NCBI RefSeq assembly: GCF_000420465.1
Contig: NZ_ATUZ01000013.1
Location: 496,001-560,000, forward strand
Source: Desulfovibrio desulfuricans DSM 642
GTDB lineage: Bacteria > Desulfobacterota > Desulfovibrionia > Desulfovibrionales > Desulfovibrionaceae
DNA length: 64,000 bases
Direction of reading: 5' to 3'
Shown here: piece by piece, positions 8,892 through 17,637 of the stretch
Numbering within the stretch: position 1 is the stretch's first letter
Layout of the letters: each line of letters begins with the position of its first letter
Position numbers and translations under genes: made by a program
The notes under the pieces: generated by a model
The model's database searches: none
Told to the model about the DNA's origin: nothing
Seen by the model: the letters and a program-made list of their open reading frames with translations, nothing else

Positions 8892-9656
8892 ATGAGCCAA
8901 TACGCTACAGATACAGCCTGCGCCACTCCGGATGCCATGTCCGTCCCCGGCCCGACGCTCACGGGCCGCATAGAAAACTACTGGTCGCGCCGGGCCGAAA
9001 GCTACGGCGAAATACGGCGTCATGAGCTTGCCTGTGAGAAAAAATCCCTGTGGCTGGCGGAAATCATGCCCCATCTGCCAGAGGCAAGGCCATTGCGCAT
9101 CCTTGATGTGGGCACCGGGGCCGGATTTTTTGCCATTCTGCTGGCAGAACAGGGCCATTGCGTCTGCGGCGTGGACATGACCCAGGCCATGCTGGACGAA
9201 GGCTCGGCCCTTGCCCGGCAAGCCGGGTGCGATGTGGCCTTTCAGCGCATGGATGCCTGTTGCCTTGAGTTTGAATCCGCAAGTTTTGACGCTGTGATTT
9301 CGCGCAACCTCACCTGGACGCTTCAGGATGCCGCCGCCGCGTACCGGGAGTGGAACCGCGTGCTGCGGCCCGGCGGGGTGCTCTTGAATTTTGACGCTGA
9401 CTACGGCTCGGTTTCTTTTCTGGATCTGGCGGATCAGCATGTGGGCATAAATGACGACATGATGCGTGAATGCGAAAACATTCGCCGCCAGTTGCCGCTC
9501 AGTTCCGAATCCCGCCCGGTATGGGACGTGCAGACCCTGCGCAACTCCGGTTTTTCAGACTGCTGGTGCGACCACGGCCTGAGCGCGCGCATCTACGCCC
9601 ACCGCGATGAAACCTACAATCCTGTGCCCATGTTTGCCCTGCGGGCGATCAAGTAG
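8892..9656 (+). CDS. Class I SAM-dependent methyltransferase, nik-operon associated
   Basis: 254 residues with a UbiE/Methyltransf_11-type Rossmann fold: motif I ILDVGTGAGFFAI at 70-82, acidic residue of motif II in VCGVDMT, motif III region FDAVISRNL, and LRPGGVLLNFD. The start has AAGGAG seven bases upstream. It follows the importer ATPase by 35 bases, so it is probably the last gene of the nickel-uptake operon. Its substrate is unknown. It could methylate the imported chelator to release the metal, or make part of a chelator, but nothing in the sequence shows which. There is no membrane segment or signal peptide, so it is cytoplasmic. Confidence 0.85.
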   Translation: MSQYATDTACATPDAMSVPGPTLTGRIENYWSRRAESYGEIRRHELACEKKSLWLAEIMPHLPEARPLRILDVGTGAGFFAILLAEQGHCVCGVDMTQAMLDEGSALARQAGCDVAFQRMDACCLEFESASFDAVISRNLTWTLQDAAAAYREWNRVLRPGGVLLNFDADYGSVSFLDLADQHVGINDDMMRECENIRRQLPLSSESRPVWDVQTLRNSGFSDCWCDHGLSARIYAHRDETYNPVPMFALRAIK

Positions 9657-9723
9657 CAGCCAGCCGGCGGGCTTTGTTTGAAGCTGCGGCGGGGGAAATG
9701 CCCGTTGCAGGGAGGGGTGACTG

Positions 9724-11181
9724 ATGAGTAGTGGCAAGGCACACTCCGTCAACTCCGGCGTGCAGCCGGGCGTTGCACAGCCTAGTGCGCAGCCGTACAG
9801 GCAGGAATCGGACGCACTGGGCGCAGTGGATGTCCCACTGTCGGCATACTGGGGCGTGCATACGGCCCGTGCGCTGGCAAATTTCCCACTTTCGGGCCGT
9901 GCCGTGAGGCCGGAGCTTGTGCGGGCAATGGCGCTCGTCAAGCTGGCCTGCTGCCGCGCCAACGAGGAGCTTGGCTATCTGCCCCAGCCCGAGGCGCAGG
10001 CCATTGCCGATGCCTGCCGCGAGGTTGCCCATGGCGGTCTGGCTCATGCCTTTGTGGTGGATGCCCTGCAAGGCGGCGCGGGAACCTCCACCAATATGAA
10101 TATGAACGAGGTACTTGCCAACCGGGCCGAAGAACTGCTTGGGGGCAGCTTTGGCTCTTACGCCCGCATAGCTCCCCTGCGGCATGTGAACCTTCACCAG
10201 TCCACCAACGATGTGTACCCAACTGCGGTGCGGGTTGCCGCCCTGTTTCTGCTCAAGGATCTGGAACTGGCCATTGCAGCCCTGCAATCTGCCTTTCAGG
10301 AAAAAGAACTGGCCTTTCGCCATATTCTCAAGGTGGGCCGCACCCAGTTGCAGGATGCCGTGCCCGTGACTCTTGGCATGGAGTGTTCCGCTTGGGCGGA
10401 ATGCCTCTCGCGCGACCGCTGGCGCGTGTTCAAGTGCGCGGAGCGGCTGCGCGTGGTCAACCTTGGCGGCACGGCGGTGGGCACGGGCATAACCGCCCCC
10501 CGCAAATACATTTTTCTGGTGATCGAAAAGCTGCGCGAGGTCACGGGGCTGGGCCTCTCGCGGGCAGAAAATCTGGTGGACGCCACGCAGAATGTTGATC
10601 CACTGGTTGAAGTTTCCGGCATCCTTAAAGCCCATGCAGTAAATTTATTCAAAATTTGCGCTGACTTGCGATTGCTTTCATCCGGCCCCTCGGCGGGAAT
10701 AGGCGAGCTTAAACTGCCAGCAAGGCAGGCGGGGTCAAGCATCATGCCGGGCAAGGTCAACCCCGTAATCTGCGAGGCCGCATCACAGGCCGCTCTGCGG
10801 GTCGTGGCCGATGACAGCGCCGTGACCCAGGCCGCATTTATGGGGCAACTGGAGCTTAACGCATTCATGCCGCTGCTGGCGGATTGCCTGCTTGGCAGCA
10901 TGCATCTGTTGGCGCAGGCCAATACCATGCTGGCCGAAAATTGCGTGCAGGGCCTTGAGGCTGACGAAGCCGCCTGCGCCCGGCATCTTGGCAGGTCATT
11001 TGCCACGGTTACTGCGCTTGTGCCAGTGCTTGGCTATGCGCTTGCGGGCGAAATAGCCGCCCAGGCGCACAAAAACGGGCAGAGCGTGCGCGCGGTGGTG
11101 CTGGAGCGGGGCCTGATTAAGGCGGAGGATGTGGACAAGCTGCTCAGCGCAGAGGCCGCAACGGCCCTTGGGCACAGGTAG
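9724..11181 (+). CDS. aspA: Aspartate ammonia-lyase
   Basis: 485 residues, aspartase/fumarase superfamily. Visible motifs are GAGTSTNMNMNEVLANRA near residues 120-137, HQSTNDVYPTA near 159-169, and the superfamily signature loop GSSIMPGKVNPV at about 337-348 carrying the catalytic serine. The NMNMNEVLANRA form favours aspartase over fumarase C. It deaminates aspartate to fumarate and ammonia. The first 25 residues are a non-conserved extension. The start follows GGGAGG. Placement 39 bases before hydF links it to hydrogenase maturation, a linkage I recall from other hydEFG loci. A role in supplying ammonia or fumarate there is inference. Confidence 0.9.
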   Translation: MSSGKAHSVNSGVQPGVAQPSAQPYRQESDALGAVDVPLSAYWGVHTARALANFPLSGRAVRPELVRAMALVKLACCRANEELGYLPQPEAQAIADACREVAHGGLAHAFVVDALQGGAGTSTNMNMNEVLANRAEELLGGSFGSYARIAPLRHVNLHQSTNDVYPTAVRVAALFLLKDLELAIAALQSAFQEKELAFRHILKVGRTQLQDAVPVTLGMECSAWAECLSRDRWRVFKCAERLRVVNLGGTAVGTGITAPRKYIFLVIEKLREVTGLGLSRAENLVDATQNVDPLVEVSGILKAHAVNLFKICADLRLLSSGPSAGIGELKLPARQAGSSIMPGKVNPVICEAASQAALRVVADDSAVTQAAFMGQLELNAFMPLLADCLLGSMHLLAQANTMLAENCVQGLEADEAACARHLGRSFATVTALVPVLGYALAGEIAAQAHKNGQSVRAVVLERGLIKAEDVDKLLSAEAATALGHR

Positions 11182-11220
11182 GGCAACAGGCGGGTAAGTT
11201 ACGCAACCGGAGCTTCTGGC

Positions 11221-12453
11221 ATGAATGAAACACCCAAAAGTCTGCGCCTGCACATAGGCATCTATGGTCGGCGCAATGTTGGCAAGTCGTCCCTGCTCAA
11301 CGCACTGGCGGGGCAGCAGGTTTCCATTGTTTCCGACACGCCCGGCACAACCACCGACCCGGTTGAAAAAACGCTGGAACTGGCGCCCCTCGGGCCTGTG
11401 GTATTTATTGATACTGCGGGCATTGACGATGTGGGCGCGCTGGGCGAGCTGCGCAAGGAGCGCACGCTCAAGGCCCTTGAGCGTACGGATGTTGCCCTGC
11501 TGGCCGTGGAGCCGGGGCAGTGGGGCGAGTATGAAGATTTTTTTGTGGGCCAGTTGCGTGAGCGCAAAATTCCTTTTGGTGTGGTTTTTGGCAAGTGCGA
11601 TCTGGCAGCCCCTTCTGCCGGGCAGCTTGGCGGGCTGGATAAGGACGGCATCCGCTGGATGAGCGTATCCGCCATGACAGGCAAGGGCATGGGGCAGGTG
11701 CGTGAAGCTCTGGCGGCCCTTGCGCCGGAACACTGGTTTGCGGAGCCGCGCCTGCTGGGCGACCTGCTGCCAGCGGGCGAACTGGCAGTGCTGGTGGTTC
11801 CCATTGACCTTGGCGCGCCCAAGGGGCGGCTCATACTGCCGCAGGTGCAGGCCATACGCGATATTCTCGACAGCGACGCCTCCTGCATGGTGGTGAAAGA
11901 GCGGGAACTGGCCCCTGCGCTGGCCCGGCTGAACAAAAAACCCGCTCTCGTGGTCTGCGATTCGCAGATTGTGCTCAAGGCTGTGGCCGACACGCCGCCA
12001 GATATCCCGCTGACCACGTTTTCCATCCTCATGGCCCGTTTCAAGGGCGATCTGGCGGCTTTTGCCAGGGGCGCGGCTGCCATCGACCAGTTGCAACCCG
12101 GCGATGCCGTGCTGGTGTCCGAGGCCTGCGGGCATCATCCTTCGGCGGATGACATCGGGCGGGTCAAGATACCGCGCTGGCTCAGGCAATACGCCGGGGG
12201 CGACATCCGCGTGGATAATCTGGCGGGGCGGGATTTTCCTGACGATCTCAGCCCCTACAGGCTCATAATCCACTGCGGAGCCTGCACCTTCAATCGGCAA
12301 AGTATGCTTGCGCGCCTGGGGCGCGCCCATGAGCAGGGGATTCCCATGACCAACTACGGGCTGGCTATCTCGCATGTGCAGGGCGTGCTGCGCAGGGTTC
12401 TTGAGCCTTTTCCCGCTGCTCTGACGGCTTTTGACGCCGTTTCACAGGTCTGA
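11221..12453 (+). CDS. hydF: [FeFe] hydrogenase H-cluster maturation GTPase HydF
   Basis: 410 residues, the usual HydF length. An Era/TrmE-like GTPase domain comes first: G1 GRRNVGKSS near 17-25, G3 DTAG near 62, G4 FGKCD near 121. A dimerisation region follows, then the [4Fe-4S] ligands C303-G-H305 and H351-C352-x-x-C355, the CxH...HCxxC pattern specific to HydF. It is the scaffold on which the diiron subcluster is assembled by HydE and HydG before transfer to HydA. GGAG lies eight bases before the ATG. It is 39 bases after aspA, probably one transcript, and is followed by a 376-base regulatory gap before hydE. Confidence 0.96.
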   Translation: MNETPKSLRLHIGIYGRRNVGKSSLLNALAGQQVSIVSDTPGTTTDPVEKTLELAPLGPVVFIDTAGIDDVGALGELRKERTLKALERTDVALLAVEPGQWGEYEDFFVGQLRERKIPFGVVFGKCDLAAPSAGQLGGLDKDGIRWMSVSAMTGKGMGQVREALAALAPEHWFAEPRLLGDLLPAGELAVLVVPIDLGAPKGRLILPQVQAIRDILDSDASCMVVKERELAPALARLNKKPALVVCDSQIVLKAVADTPPDIPLTTFSILMARFKGDLAAFARGAAAIDQLQPGDAVLVSEACGHHPSADDIGRVKIPRWLRQYAGGDIRVDNLAGRDFPDDLSPYRLIIHCGACTFNRQSMLARLGRAHEQGIPMTNYGLAISHVQGVLRRVLEPFPAALTAFDAVSQV

Positions 12454-12563
12454 GCGGGCAGTGCGTCCGAAATCCGGTTGTGGGCAAAACAAGCTAACTA
12501 TCTTAATTAACAAATGTTAAATTGTAGGCAAAGCAAGGTGAGTCCTTTTTGCTAAATAAAATG

Positions 12564-12591
12564 TTGTTACGTAATTGACAAAAGTGTTACC
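12564..12591. promoter_or_regulatory. Direct-repeat half-site element, NikR-like
   Basis: TTGTTAC (12564-12570), 13 bases, GTGTTAC (12584-12590). The first half abuts GTAATTG, giving a TTACGTAA palindrome. It matches the element upstream of the TonB receptor (1783-1810) at 23 of 28 positions, including the final AAAAGTGTTACC. It is probably an accessory binding site for the same regulator. Confidence 0.5.
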
Positions 12592-12713
12592 AAGGGGCAA
12601 TCTGCTCAAAACACTGTGCGCACATGCCGTGCTCTGTCATGCCCACAGCGACAACGCCTGCGTGGGCGAACACGGGTGGTGGTCGATCTTTTTGGGAGTT
12701 TCTTGCTTGTTTA

Positions 12714-12740
12714 GTGTTACTTTTTTAAATTTTGTAACAC
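12714..12740 (+). promoter_or_regulatory. Candidate NikR operator in hydE promoter
   Basis: GTGTTAC (12714-12720), 13 A/T bases, GTAACAC (12734-12740): a perfect inverted repeat identical to the Desulfovibrio NikR consensus as I recall it. It overlaps possible promoter elements (TTGCTT at 12703-12708, 17 bases, TAAATT at 12726-12731). Binding here would repress hydE and probably the downstream hydAB genes when nickel is plentiful. That outcome is inferred. Confidence 0.7.
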
Positions 12741-12829
12741 ATTTTCTTAGGACGTTGGGCATATCGGGCTGCACACGTGCTGGTTTGGCTGGCAGTGGCG
12801 GTTCATGGCACAGGATTGGATGGTAAAGC

Positions 12830-13858
12830 ATGCGCCGCGAAGAAATACTTGATCTCCTGTTTGCACAGCCCTTTGAGGCGGTTTGCGAACGTGCCGCCCG
12901 TGTGCTGGAAGAAGAAAAAGGCGCGCATGTGCATGTTCGCGGCCTCATAGAATTTTCAAATTCGTGCAGGCGCAACTGCCGCTACTGCGGTTTGCGCTGC
13001 GAGAACGCCAATCTGCGGCGGTACACGCTTGCCAAGGCGGAGATCATGGCAGCCGCCACGCGCGCCGTTGCCCTTGGTGCAGACACCATTGTGCTGCAAT
13101 CGGGTGAATACGCCATTGATCCCATGTGGCTGGCCGATGTGATTGACTGCCTGCGCGGCGGGCTCAACGTGCCCGTGACCCTGAGCGTGGGCGAGCATCC
13201 GCGCGCCGCATATGCCTTGTGGAAAGAGGCTGGCGCAGTGCGCTTTCTGCTCAAGCACGAAACCGCCGATCCATTGCTCTACGAGGCCCTGCATCCTGGG
13301 CATGTGCTGGCGGAGCGCATTGCCAGCCTGCGTGTTTTGCAGCGGCTTGGCTACGAGATCGGCTCCGGTTTTATGGTGGGCCTGCCCGGTCAGAGCCTGA
13401 ACTCGCTGGCAGACGACATTATTCTGGCCCGCAGGCTTGGGGTTTCCATGTGCGGGGCCGGGCCGTTCATTCCGCAGCACGACACGCCGCTTGGCGCGTA
13501 TCCTGCGGGCAGCGCGCAGCTCGCCCTGCGTGTGATGGCCGTCATGCGCATTGTCATGCCCTGGGCCAACATTCCCGCCACTACGGCACTGGCAACGGTG
13601 GACGCACAGGGCGGGCAACGCAACGGCCTGCTGGCGGGCGGCAATGTGCTCATGCCCTCGTTTACGCCGTCAGCTTACGGCAGTCAGTACTGCATTTACG
13701 ACAATAAGAACCGTGTGGACATGCTTGGCGCGCGCAAGGCCATTGAAGGGGCTGGGCGCAGCCACACCCTTGCCCGCTGGCAGGAGCCAGCGGCACAGGA
13801 TGTTGTTTCAGGCCTTGTGTCCTGTGCCGTTTCTGGCGCGCCTCACGCATCGGCCTAG
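12830..13858 (+). CDS. hydE: [FeFe] hydrogenase maturation radical SAM protein HydE
   Basis: 342 residues. The radical-SAM cluster motif CxxxCxxC is C46, C50, C53 (CRRNCRYC). Downstream are the SAM-binding stretch LQSGE, the SVGEHPRAAYALWKEAGA region and GSGFMVGLPGQ, typical of the HydE/BioB-like fold. It acts on the iron-cysteine synthon made by HydG during assembly of the diiron site. The ribosome-binding site is weak. It is preceded by a strong candidate NikR operator and followed after 84 bases by hydA, so hydE-hydA-hydB is probably one transcript. Confidence 0.95.
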   Translation: MRREEILDLLFAQPFEAVCERAARVLEEEKGAHVHVRGLIEFSNSCRRNCRYCGLRCENANLRRYTLAKAEIMAAATRAVALGADTIVLQSGEYAIDPMWLADVIDCLRGGLNVPVTLSVGEHPRAAYALWKEAGAVRFLLKHETADPLLYEALHPGHVLAERIASLRVLQRLGYEIGSGFMVGLPGQSLNSLADDIILARRLGVSMCGAGPFIPQHDTPLGAYPAGSAQLALRVMAVMRIVMPWANIPATTALATVDAQGGQRNGLLAGGNVLMPSFTPSAYGSQYCIYDNKNRVDMLGARKAIEGAGRSHTLARWQEPAAQDVVSGLVSCAVSGAPHASA

Positions 13859-13942
13859 GCCCGAATTTACTTGCAGAATCACCGGGCGGACGCAAACGCG
13901 CCGCTGTGAACAAATCAACCTGTTACCCGCCAGGAGGCTGTA

Positions 13943-15199
13943 ATGCCGCGCATTGAAATGGAACACATCGCGTACGAGCTCAATGTGCCCCCCCAGGGCG
14001 CGGACGGCGACAAGATGTTTTTTGTGCAGATTGATCCCGAAAAATGCATCGGCTGCGATTCCTGTCAGGAATACTGCCCCAGCGGCGCCATTTATGGCGA
14101 AACCGGCCTCACGCACAAGATTGCCCACCCAGAACCATGTATCAACTGCGCCCAGTGCCTGACCCACTGCCCGGAAATGGCCATCTATGAGGTGCAGACC
14201 TGGGTGCCGGAGCTGCAAAAGAAATTGCAGGACAAAAGCGTCAAATGCATTGCCATGCCTGCGCCTTCTGTGCGCTACGCTCTTGGCGAAGCCTTTGGCC
14301 TCGCCCCCGGCAGCGTTACCACGGGCAAAATGCTGGCAGCCCTCAAGCAGCTTGGTTTCTCCAACTGCTGGGATACGGAATTTGCCGCTGACGTGACCAT
14401 CTGGGAAGAAGCCTCGGAATTTGTGGAGCGCCTCGGTGCAAAGCGCGATCTGCCGCAATTTACCTCCTGCTGTCCCGGCTGGCAAAAGTATGCGGAAACC
14501 TTCTATCCCGACCTGTTGCCGCATTTTTCATCCTGTAAATCGCCTGTGGCCATGAATGGCCGCCTTGCCAAAACCTATGGCGCAGAAAAGGCCAAGTACG
14601 ACCCCAAGAGCCTGTATACTGTTTCCATCATGCCCTGCGTAGCCAAAAAGTACGAAGGTCTGCGTCAGGAATATGCACAGAATGACCTGCGCGACATCGA
14701 CGCCACCCTGACCACGCGTGAACTGGCCTACATGATCCGTCAGGCGGGCATTGACTTTAACAAGCTGCCCGACGGCCAGCGCGACAGCCTCATGGGCGAA
14801 TCCACCGGCGGCGCGACCATATTCGGCGTGTCCGGCGGCGTTATGGAAGCGGCCTTGCGCTACGCCTATCAGGCTGTAACCGGCAAGCGGCCGGAATCGT
14901 GGGATTTCAAGCAGGTGCGCGGGCTCAAGGGCCTGAAGGAATATACGGTAACCGTCAACGGCATTGAACTGCATCTGGCGGTTGTGCATGGCGCAAAACG
15001 CTTTGCCCAGGTGTGCGATGAAGTGCGGGCGGGCAAATCGCCGTATCATTTCATTGAATTTATGGCCTGCCCCGGCGGGTGCGTGTGCGGCGGCGGGCAG
15101 CCCATCATGCCCAACATGCTGCAAAGCGCGGAACGCAAGGCCACAAGCCTGTTTGCCGGATTGAAGCAGCGTCTTGCCAACACCCAGCCCAAAGCCTAG
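13943..15199 (+). CDS. hydA: Periplasmic [FeFe] hydrogenase large subunit
   Basis: 418 residues, nearly co-linear with D. vulgaris HydA as I recall it. N-terminal ferredoxin domain with two [4Fe-4S] motifs: C35, C38, C41, C45 and C66, C69, C72, C76. The H-cluster ligands follow: Cys176 in TSCCPGW, Cys232 in MPCVAKKYE, Cys376 and Cys380 in [14 protein letters not shown]. It catalyses reversible hydrogen oxidation in the periplasm, normally passing electrons to a c-type cytochrome. It has no signal peptide of its own; export is expected by riding with the small subunit, which has a Tat signal. AGGAGG precedes the ATG, and hydB follows 12 bases after the stop. Confidence 0.97.
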   Translation: MPRIEMEHIAYELNVPPQGADGDKMFFVQIDPEKCIGCDSCQEYCPSGAIYGETGLTHKIAHPEPCINCAQCLTHCPEMAIYEVQTWVPELQKKLQDKSVKCIAMPAPSVRYALGEAFGLAPGSVTTGKMLAALKQLGFSNCWDTEFAADVTIWEEASEFVERLGAKRDLPQFTSCCPGWQKYAETFYPDLLPHFSSCKSPVAMNGRLAKTYGAEKAKYDPKSLYTVSIMPCVAKKYEGLRQEYAQNDLRDIDATLTTRELAYMIRQAGIDFNKLPDGQRDSLMGESTGGATIFGVSGGVMEAALRYAYQAVTGKRPESWDFKQVRGLKGLKEYTVTVNGIELHLAVVHGAKRFAQVCDEVRAGKSPYHFIEFMACPGGCVCGGGQPIMPNMLQSAERKATSLFAGLKQRLANTQPKA

Positions 15200-15211
15200 A
15201 GGAGGCCGCCC

Positions 15212-15586
15212 ATGTCTATCATTGCCACCACCAGACGCGGATTTCTGAAAGGCGCGTGTATTCTTTCCGGCGGGTTGCTGCTTGGGGTTCGCATGGCCAA
15301 CAAGGCCTACGCCGCCGCCAAGGATTTCAAAGATTACATGAGCGACCGCTCTGCCGCCGTGTACAGTGCCGACTCGGCCTTTCCCAAGCGCGCCAGCCAG
15401 GACAATACGCAGGTAAAGGCACTTTACGATTCCTGGCTCGGCAAGCCCCTGAGCCATAAATCAGAAGAAAACCTCCACACCAAGTGGTTTGATAAATCAA
15501 AAGGCCTCAAGGCTCTTACGGCTTCAGGCGAATACCCCAACCCTCGCCACAAGGAGTTTGAGGGTACCGCCTATCCGTACGAATAA
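15212..15586 (+). CDS. hydB: Periplasmic [FeFe] hydrogenase small subunit with Tat signal
   Basis: 124 residues. A twin-arginine signal (TTRRGFLKGA, residues 6-15) is followed by a hydrophobic stretch and a cleavage region near AYAA, residue 35. The mature part, about 90 residues, wraps round the large subunit in this family and carries no cofactor. The folded heterodimer is expected to leave through the Tat system. A very strong AGAGGAGG site lies upstream and hydA ends 12 bases before. It is the last gene before a 389-base gap with several hairpins. Confidence 0.95.
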   Translation: MSIIATTRRGFLKGACILSGGLLLGVRMANKAYAAAKDFKDYMSDRSAAVYSADSAFPKRASQDNTQVKALYDSWLGKPLSHKSEENLHTKWFDKSKGLKALTASGEYPNPRHKEFEGTAYPYE

Positions 15587-15639
15587 AGCCACGGCCTTTT
15601 CCACCTGAGGGACCCCAAGACCCCTCAGGCCAGACCCAC

Positions 15640-15669
15640 GGCCGACACGGTTTGCCCCCCGTGTCGGCC
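15640..15669 (+). terminator. Stem-loop after hydB
   Basis: A perfect 11-bp stem (15640-15650 with 15659-15669) and an eight-base loop, 54 bases after the hydB stop and preceded by another 8-bp stem. There is no long T-run, so it may be a 3'-end stabiliser rather than an intrinsic terminator. Confidence 0.5.
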
Positions 15670-15735
15670 AGTTTGAATGCTGGGCTGCCCCTGGCCATTT
15701 ATTCAGGTAATCAGGTAGCCCGCAACAGCGCACAC

Positions 15736-15775
15736 GGGCTGTTCACATACGTAGTGCACAGCCCTATAAATAATT
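15736..15775 (+). terminator. Inverted repeat with T-run between hydB and hydG
   Basis: Arms 15736-15746 and 15754-15764 (GGGCTGTTCAC / GTGCACAGCCC, one mismatch), seven-base loop, then AT-rich DNA with TTTTTT at 15770-15775. It could be an intrinsic terminator for hydAB or an operator for hydG. Confidence 0.45.
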
Positions 15776-15975
15776 TTTTGATTTCGGTGAGATATCCAGT
15801 GGCGGAGCCTGCCGCCAGCAAAAACGTCAAGTTTGCAGCCTGTATTTTCTCTTTTTGCGAAAAAGCAATTCCCACGGGATGTTTTTTCACAGTCTGCCTG
15901 TCGAGTTCTCTATGCCAATATGGCTGGTCACCCGCCCGCACCGCCTGAGAATATGGGTCTTGCCGGAGGTTTTTT

Positions 15976-17394
15976 ATGTACAATCCCCAGTCGTTGCGCG
16001 CAGATGAATTTATTGACCACAGTGAAGTGCTCGATACCTTGAGCTATGCAACCGAGCACGCGCGCGATGCAGAACTTATTGACTCCATCATTGCCAAGGC
16101 TGCGCAAAAAAAAGGCCTGACCCACCGCGAGGCCTCGGTGCTGCTTGCCTGCGAGCTGCCGGAGAAAGTGGAGCAGGTGTACAGGCTTGCCAATCAGATC
16201 AAGCACGACTTTTACGGCAACCGCATTGTCATGTTTGCGCCGCTGTATCTCTCAAACCACTGCATCAACAGTTGCGTGTATTGCCCGTATCATTCGCAGA
16301 ATAAAAACATCGCCCGCAAAAAACTCAGTCAGGAAGAAGTAGCCCGCGAGGTCATTGCCTTGCAGGACATGGGGCACAAGCGTCTTGCGCTTGAGGCGGG
16401 CGAACACCCCACCATGAACCCCATTGAGTACATACTTGAGTGCATCAAGACCATTTACAGCATCAAGCGCAAGAACGGGGCCATCCGCCGGGTAAATGTG
16501 AACATCGCGGCGACCACGGTGGAAGAATACGCAATGCTCAAGGATGCTGGCATCGGCACGTACATTCTGTTTCAGGAAACCTACCACAAGCAGAGTTACG
16601 AAAAGCTGCATCCGGCAGGGCCCAAGCACGACTACGCCTGGCACACTGAGGCCATGGATCGCGCCATGCAGGGCGGCATTGACGATGTGGGCCTGGGGGT
16701 GCTTTTCGGTCTTGAGGGCTACCGTTATGAATTTGCGGCTCTGCTCATGCACGCCGAGCACCTCGAAGCCGTGCAGGGCGTTGGCCCGCACACCATCAGC
16801 GTGCCGCGCATTCGGCGCGCAGACGACATCAACCCTGACGTGTTCGACAACGGCATCAGCGACGATACGTTTGCCCGCATCTGCGCCTGTATTCGCGTAT
16901 CTGTGCCGTACACGGGCATGATTGTTTCCACGCGTGAGAGCAAGGCCGTGCGTGAAAAGGTGTTGCCTCTGGGCATTTCGCAGATCAGCGGCGGTTCACG
17001 CACCAGCGTTGGCGGGTACTATGAGCCGGAGCCGGAAGAAGACAATTCCGCGCAGTTTGATGTGAGCGATCGCCGCACGCTGGACGAGGTGGTGCGCTGG
17101 CTCATGGAGCAGGGGCATGTGCCGAGTTTTTGCACGGCCTGTTACCGCGAGGGCCGTACTGGCGACCGTTTTATGAGCCTGTGCAAGAGCCAGCAGATTT
17201 TGAACTGCTGTCACCCCAACGCCCTGCTGACCCTCAAGGAATATTTGCAGGACTACGCCTCGCCGCAAACCCGGCAGATGGGCCTTGCCATGATAGAGCA
17301 GGAACTGAACAAAATTCCCAGCGACAAGGTGCGCAAAAAGGCTGTGGAATACCTTGCCGCCATTGAAAGCGGTCAGCGGGACTTTCGATTTTGA
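15976..17394 (+). CDS. hydG: [FeFe] hydrogenase maturation radical SAM tyrosine lyase HydG
   Basis: 472 residues, standard for HydG. The radical-SAM motif is C96, C100, C103 (CINSCVYC). The C-terminal auxiliary cluster motif CxxC-X22-C, which separates HydG from ThiH, is C386, C389 and C412. HydG splits tyrosine to give the CO and cyanide ligands of the H-cluster, delivered as an iron-cysteine complex. GGAGG lies close upstream of the ATG. It is separated from hydB by 389 bases and ends with a strong terminator, so it seems to be a single-gene unit. Confidence 0.96.
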   Translation: MYNPQSLRADEFIDHSEVLDTLSYATEHARDAELIDSIIAKAAQKKGLTHREASVLLACELPEKVEQVYRLANQIKHDFYGNRIVMFAPLYLSNHCINSCVYCPYHSQNKNIARKKLSQEEVAREVIALQDMGHKRLALEAGEHPTMNPIEYILECIKTIYSIKRKNGAIRRVNVNIAATTVEEYAMLKDAGIGTYILFQETYHKQSYEKLHPAGPKHDYAWHTEAMDRAMQGGIDDVGLGVLFGLEGYRYEFAALLMHAEHLEAVQGVGPHTISVPRIRRADDINPDVFDNGISDDTFARICACIRVSVPYTGMIVSTRESKAVREKVLPLGISQISGGSRTSVGGYYEPEPEEDNSAQFDVSDRRTLDEVVRWLMEQGHVPSFCTACYREGRTGDRFMSLCKSQQILNCCHPNALLTLKEYLQDYASPQTRQMGLAMIEQELNKIPSDKVRKKAVEYLAAIESGQRDFRF

Positions 17395-17437
17395 GGTAAG
17401 TTTTTCTGAAGGTTTTGCAGGAGGCTAAACGGACTGC

Positions 17438-17470
17438 GGCGCATTGGAGTTACCCCAATGCGCCTTTTTT
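17438..17470 (+). terminator. Intrinsic terminator after hydG
   Basis: Ten-bp perfect stem GGCGCATTGG (17438-17447) with CCAATGCGCC (17455-17464), a seven-base loop, then TTTTTT. It lies 43 bases after the hydG stop and separates hydG from the nuo operon. Confidence 0.9.
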
Positions 17471-17637
17471 GTATGTAGGCCCCGCTAGGGCTGGGGGATA
17501 TTTTTTATTTGCACTGGAGCCTTGGTCTCTCAGTTGCCCGCAGTCGCAAGCCACTGCCCCCACAGAGTTCTTTTTTCGCTGCGGCAACGCCCTGACCACC
17601 ATTCAGCCGTGTGCGACAAGCTGCAATTTTTATGATT

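Larger units (their letters stand above)
12454..12829. other. Intergenic regulatory region upstream of hydE
   Basis: An AT-rich gap with no convincing gene; an 83-codon frame from 12575 lacks any family feature and spans the operator. It contains a direct-repeat half-site element (12564-12591) and a perfect inverted repeat (12714-12740), both described separately. The distance from the inverted repeat to the hydE start is about 90 bases. Confidence 0.75.
15587..15975. other. Intergenic region hydB-hydG with hairpins
   Basis: I see no gene. Two GC-rich stem-loops follow hydB: 15604-15611 with 15622-15629, and an 11-bp perfect stem 15640-15650 with 15659-15669. A third, 15736-15746 with 15754-15764, is followed by a T-run. 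The last part is the leader of hydG with GGAGG before its ATG. No GTGTTAC half sites were found. Confidence 0.65.

Noticed and set aside
10996..12375. Minus-strand 459-codon frame
   Set aside because: Antisense to hydF with conserved cluster ligands.
12575..12826. 83-codon frame before hydE
   Set aside because: Spans the candidate operator and promoter; no ribosome-binding site or domain.
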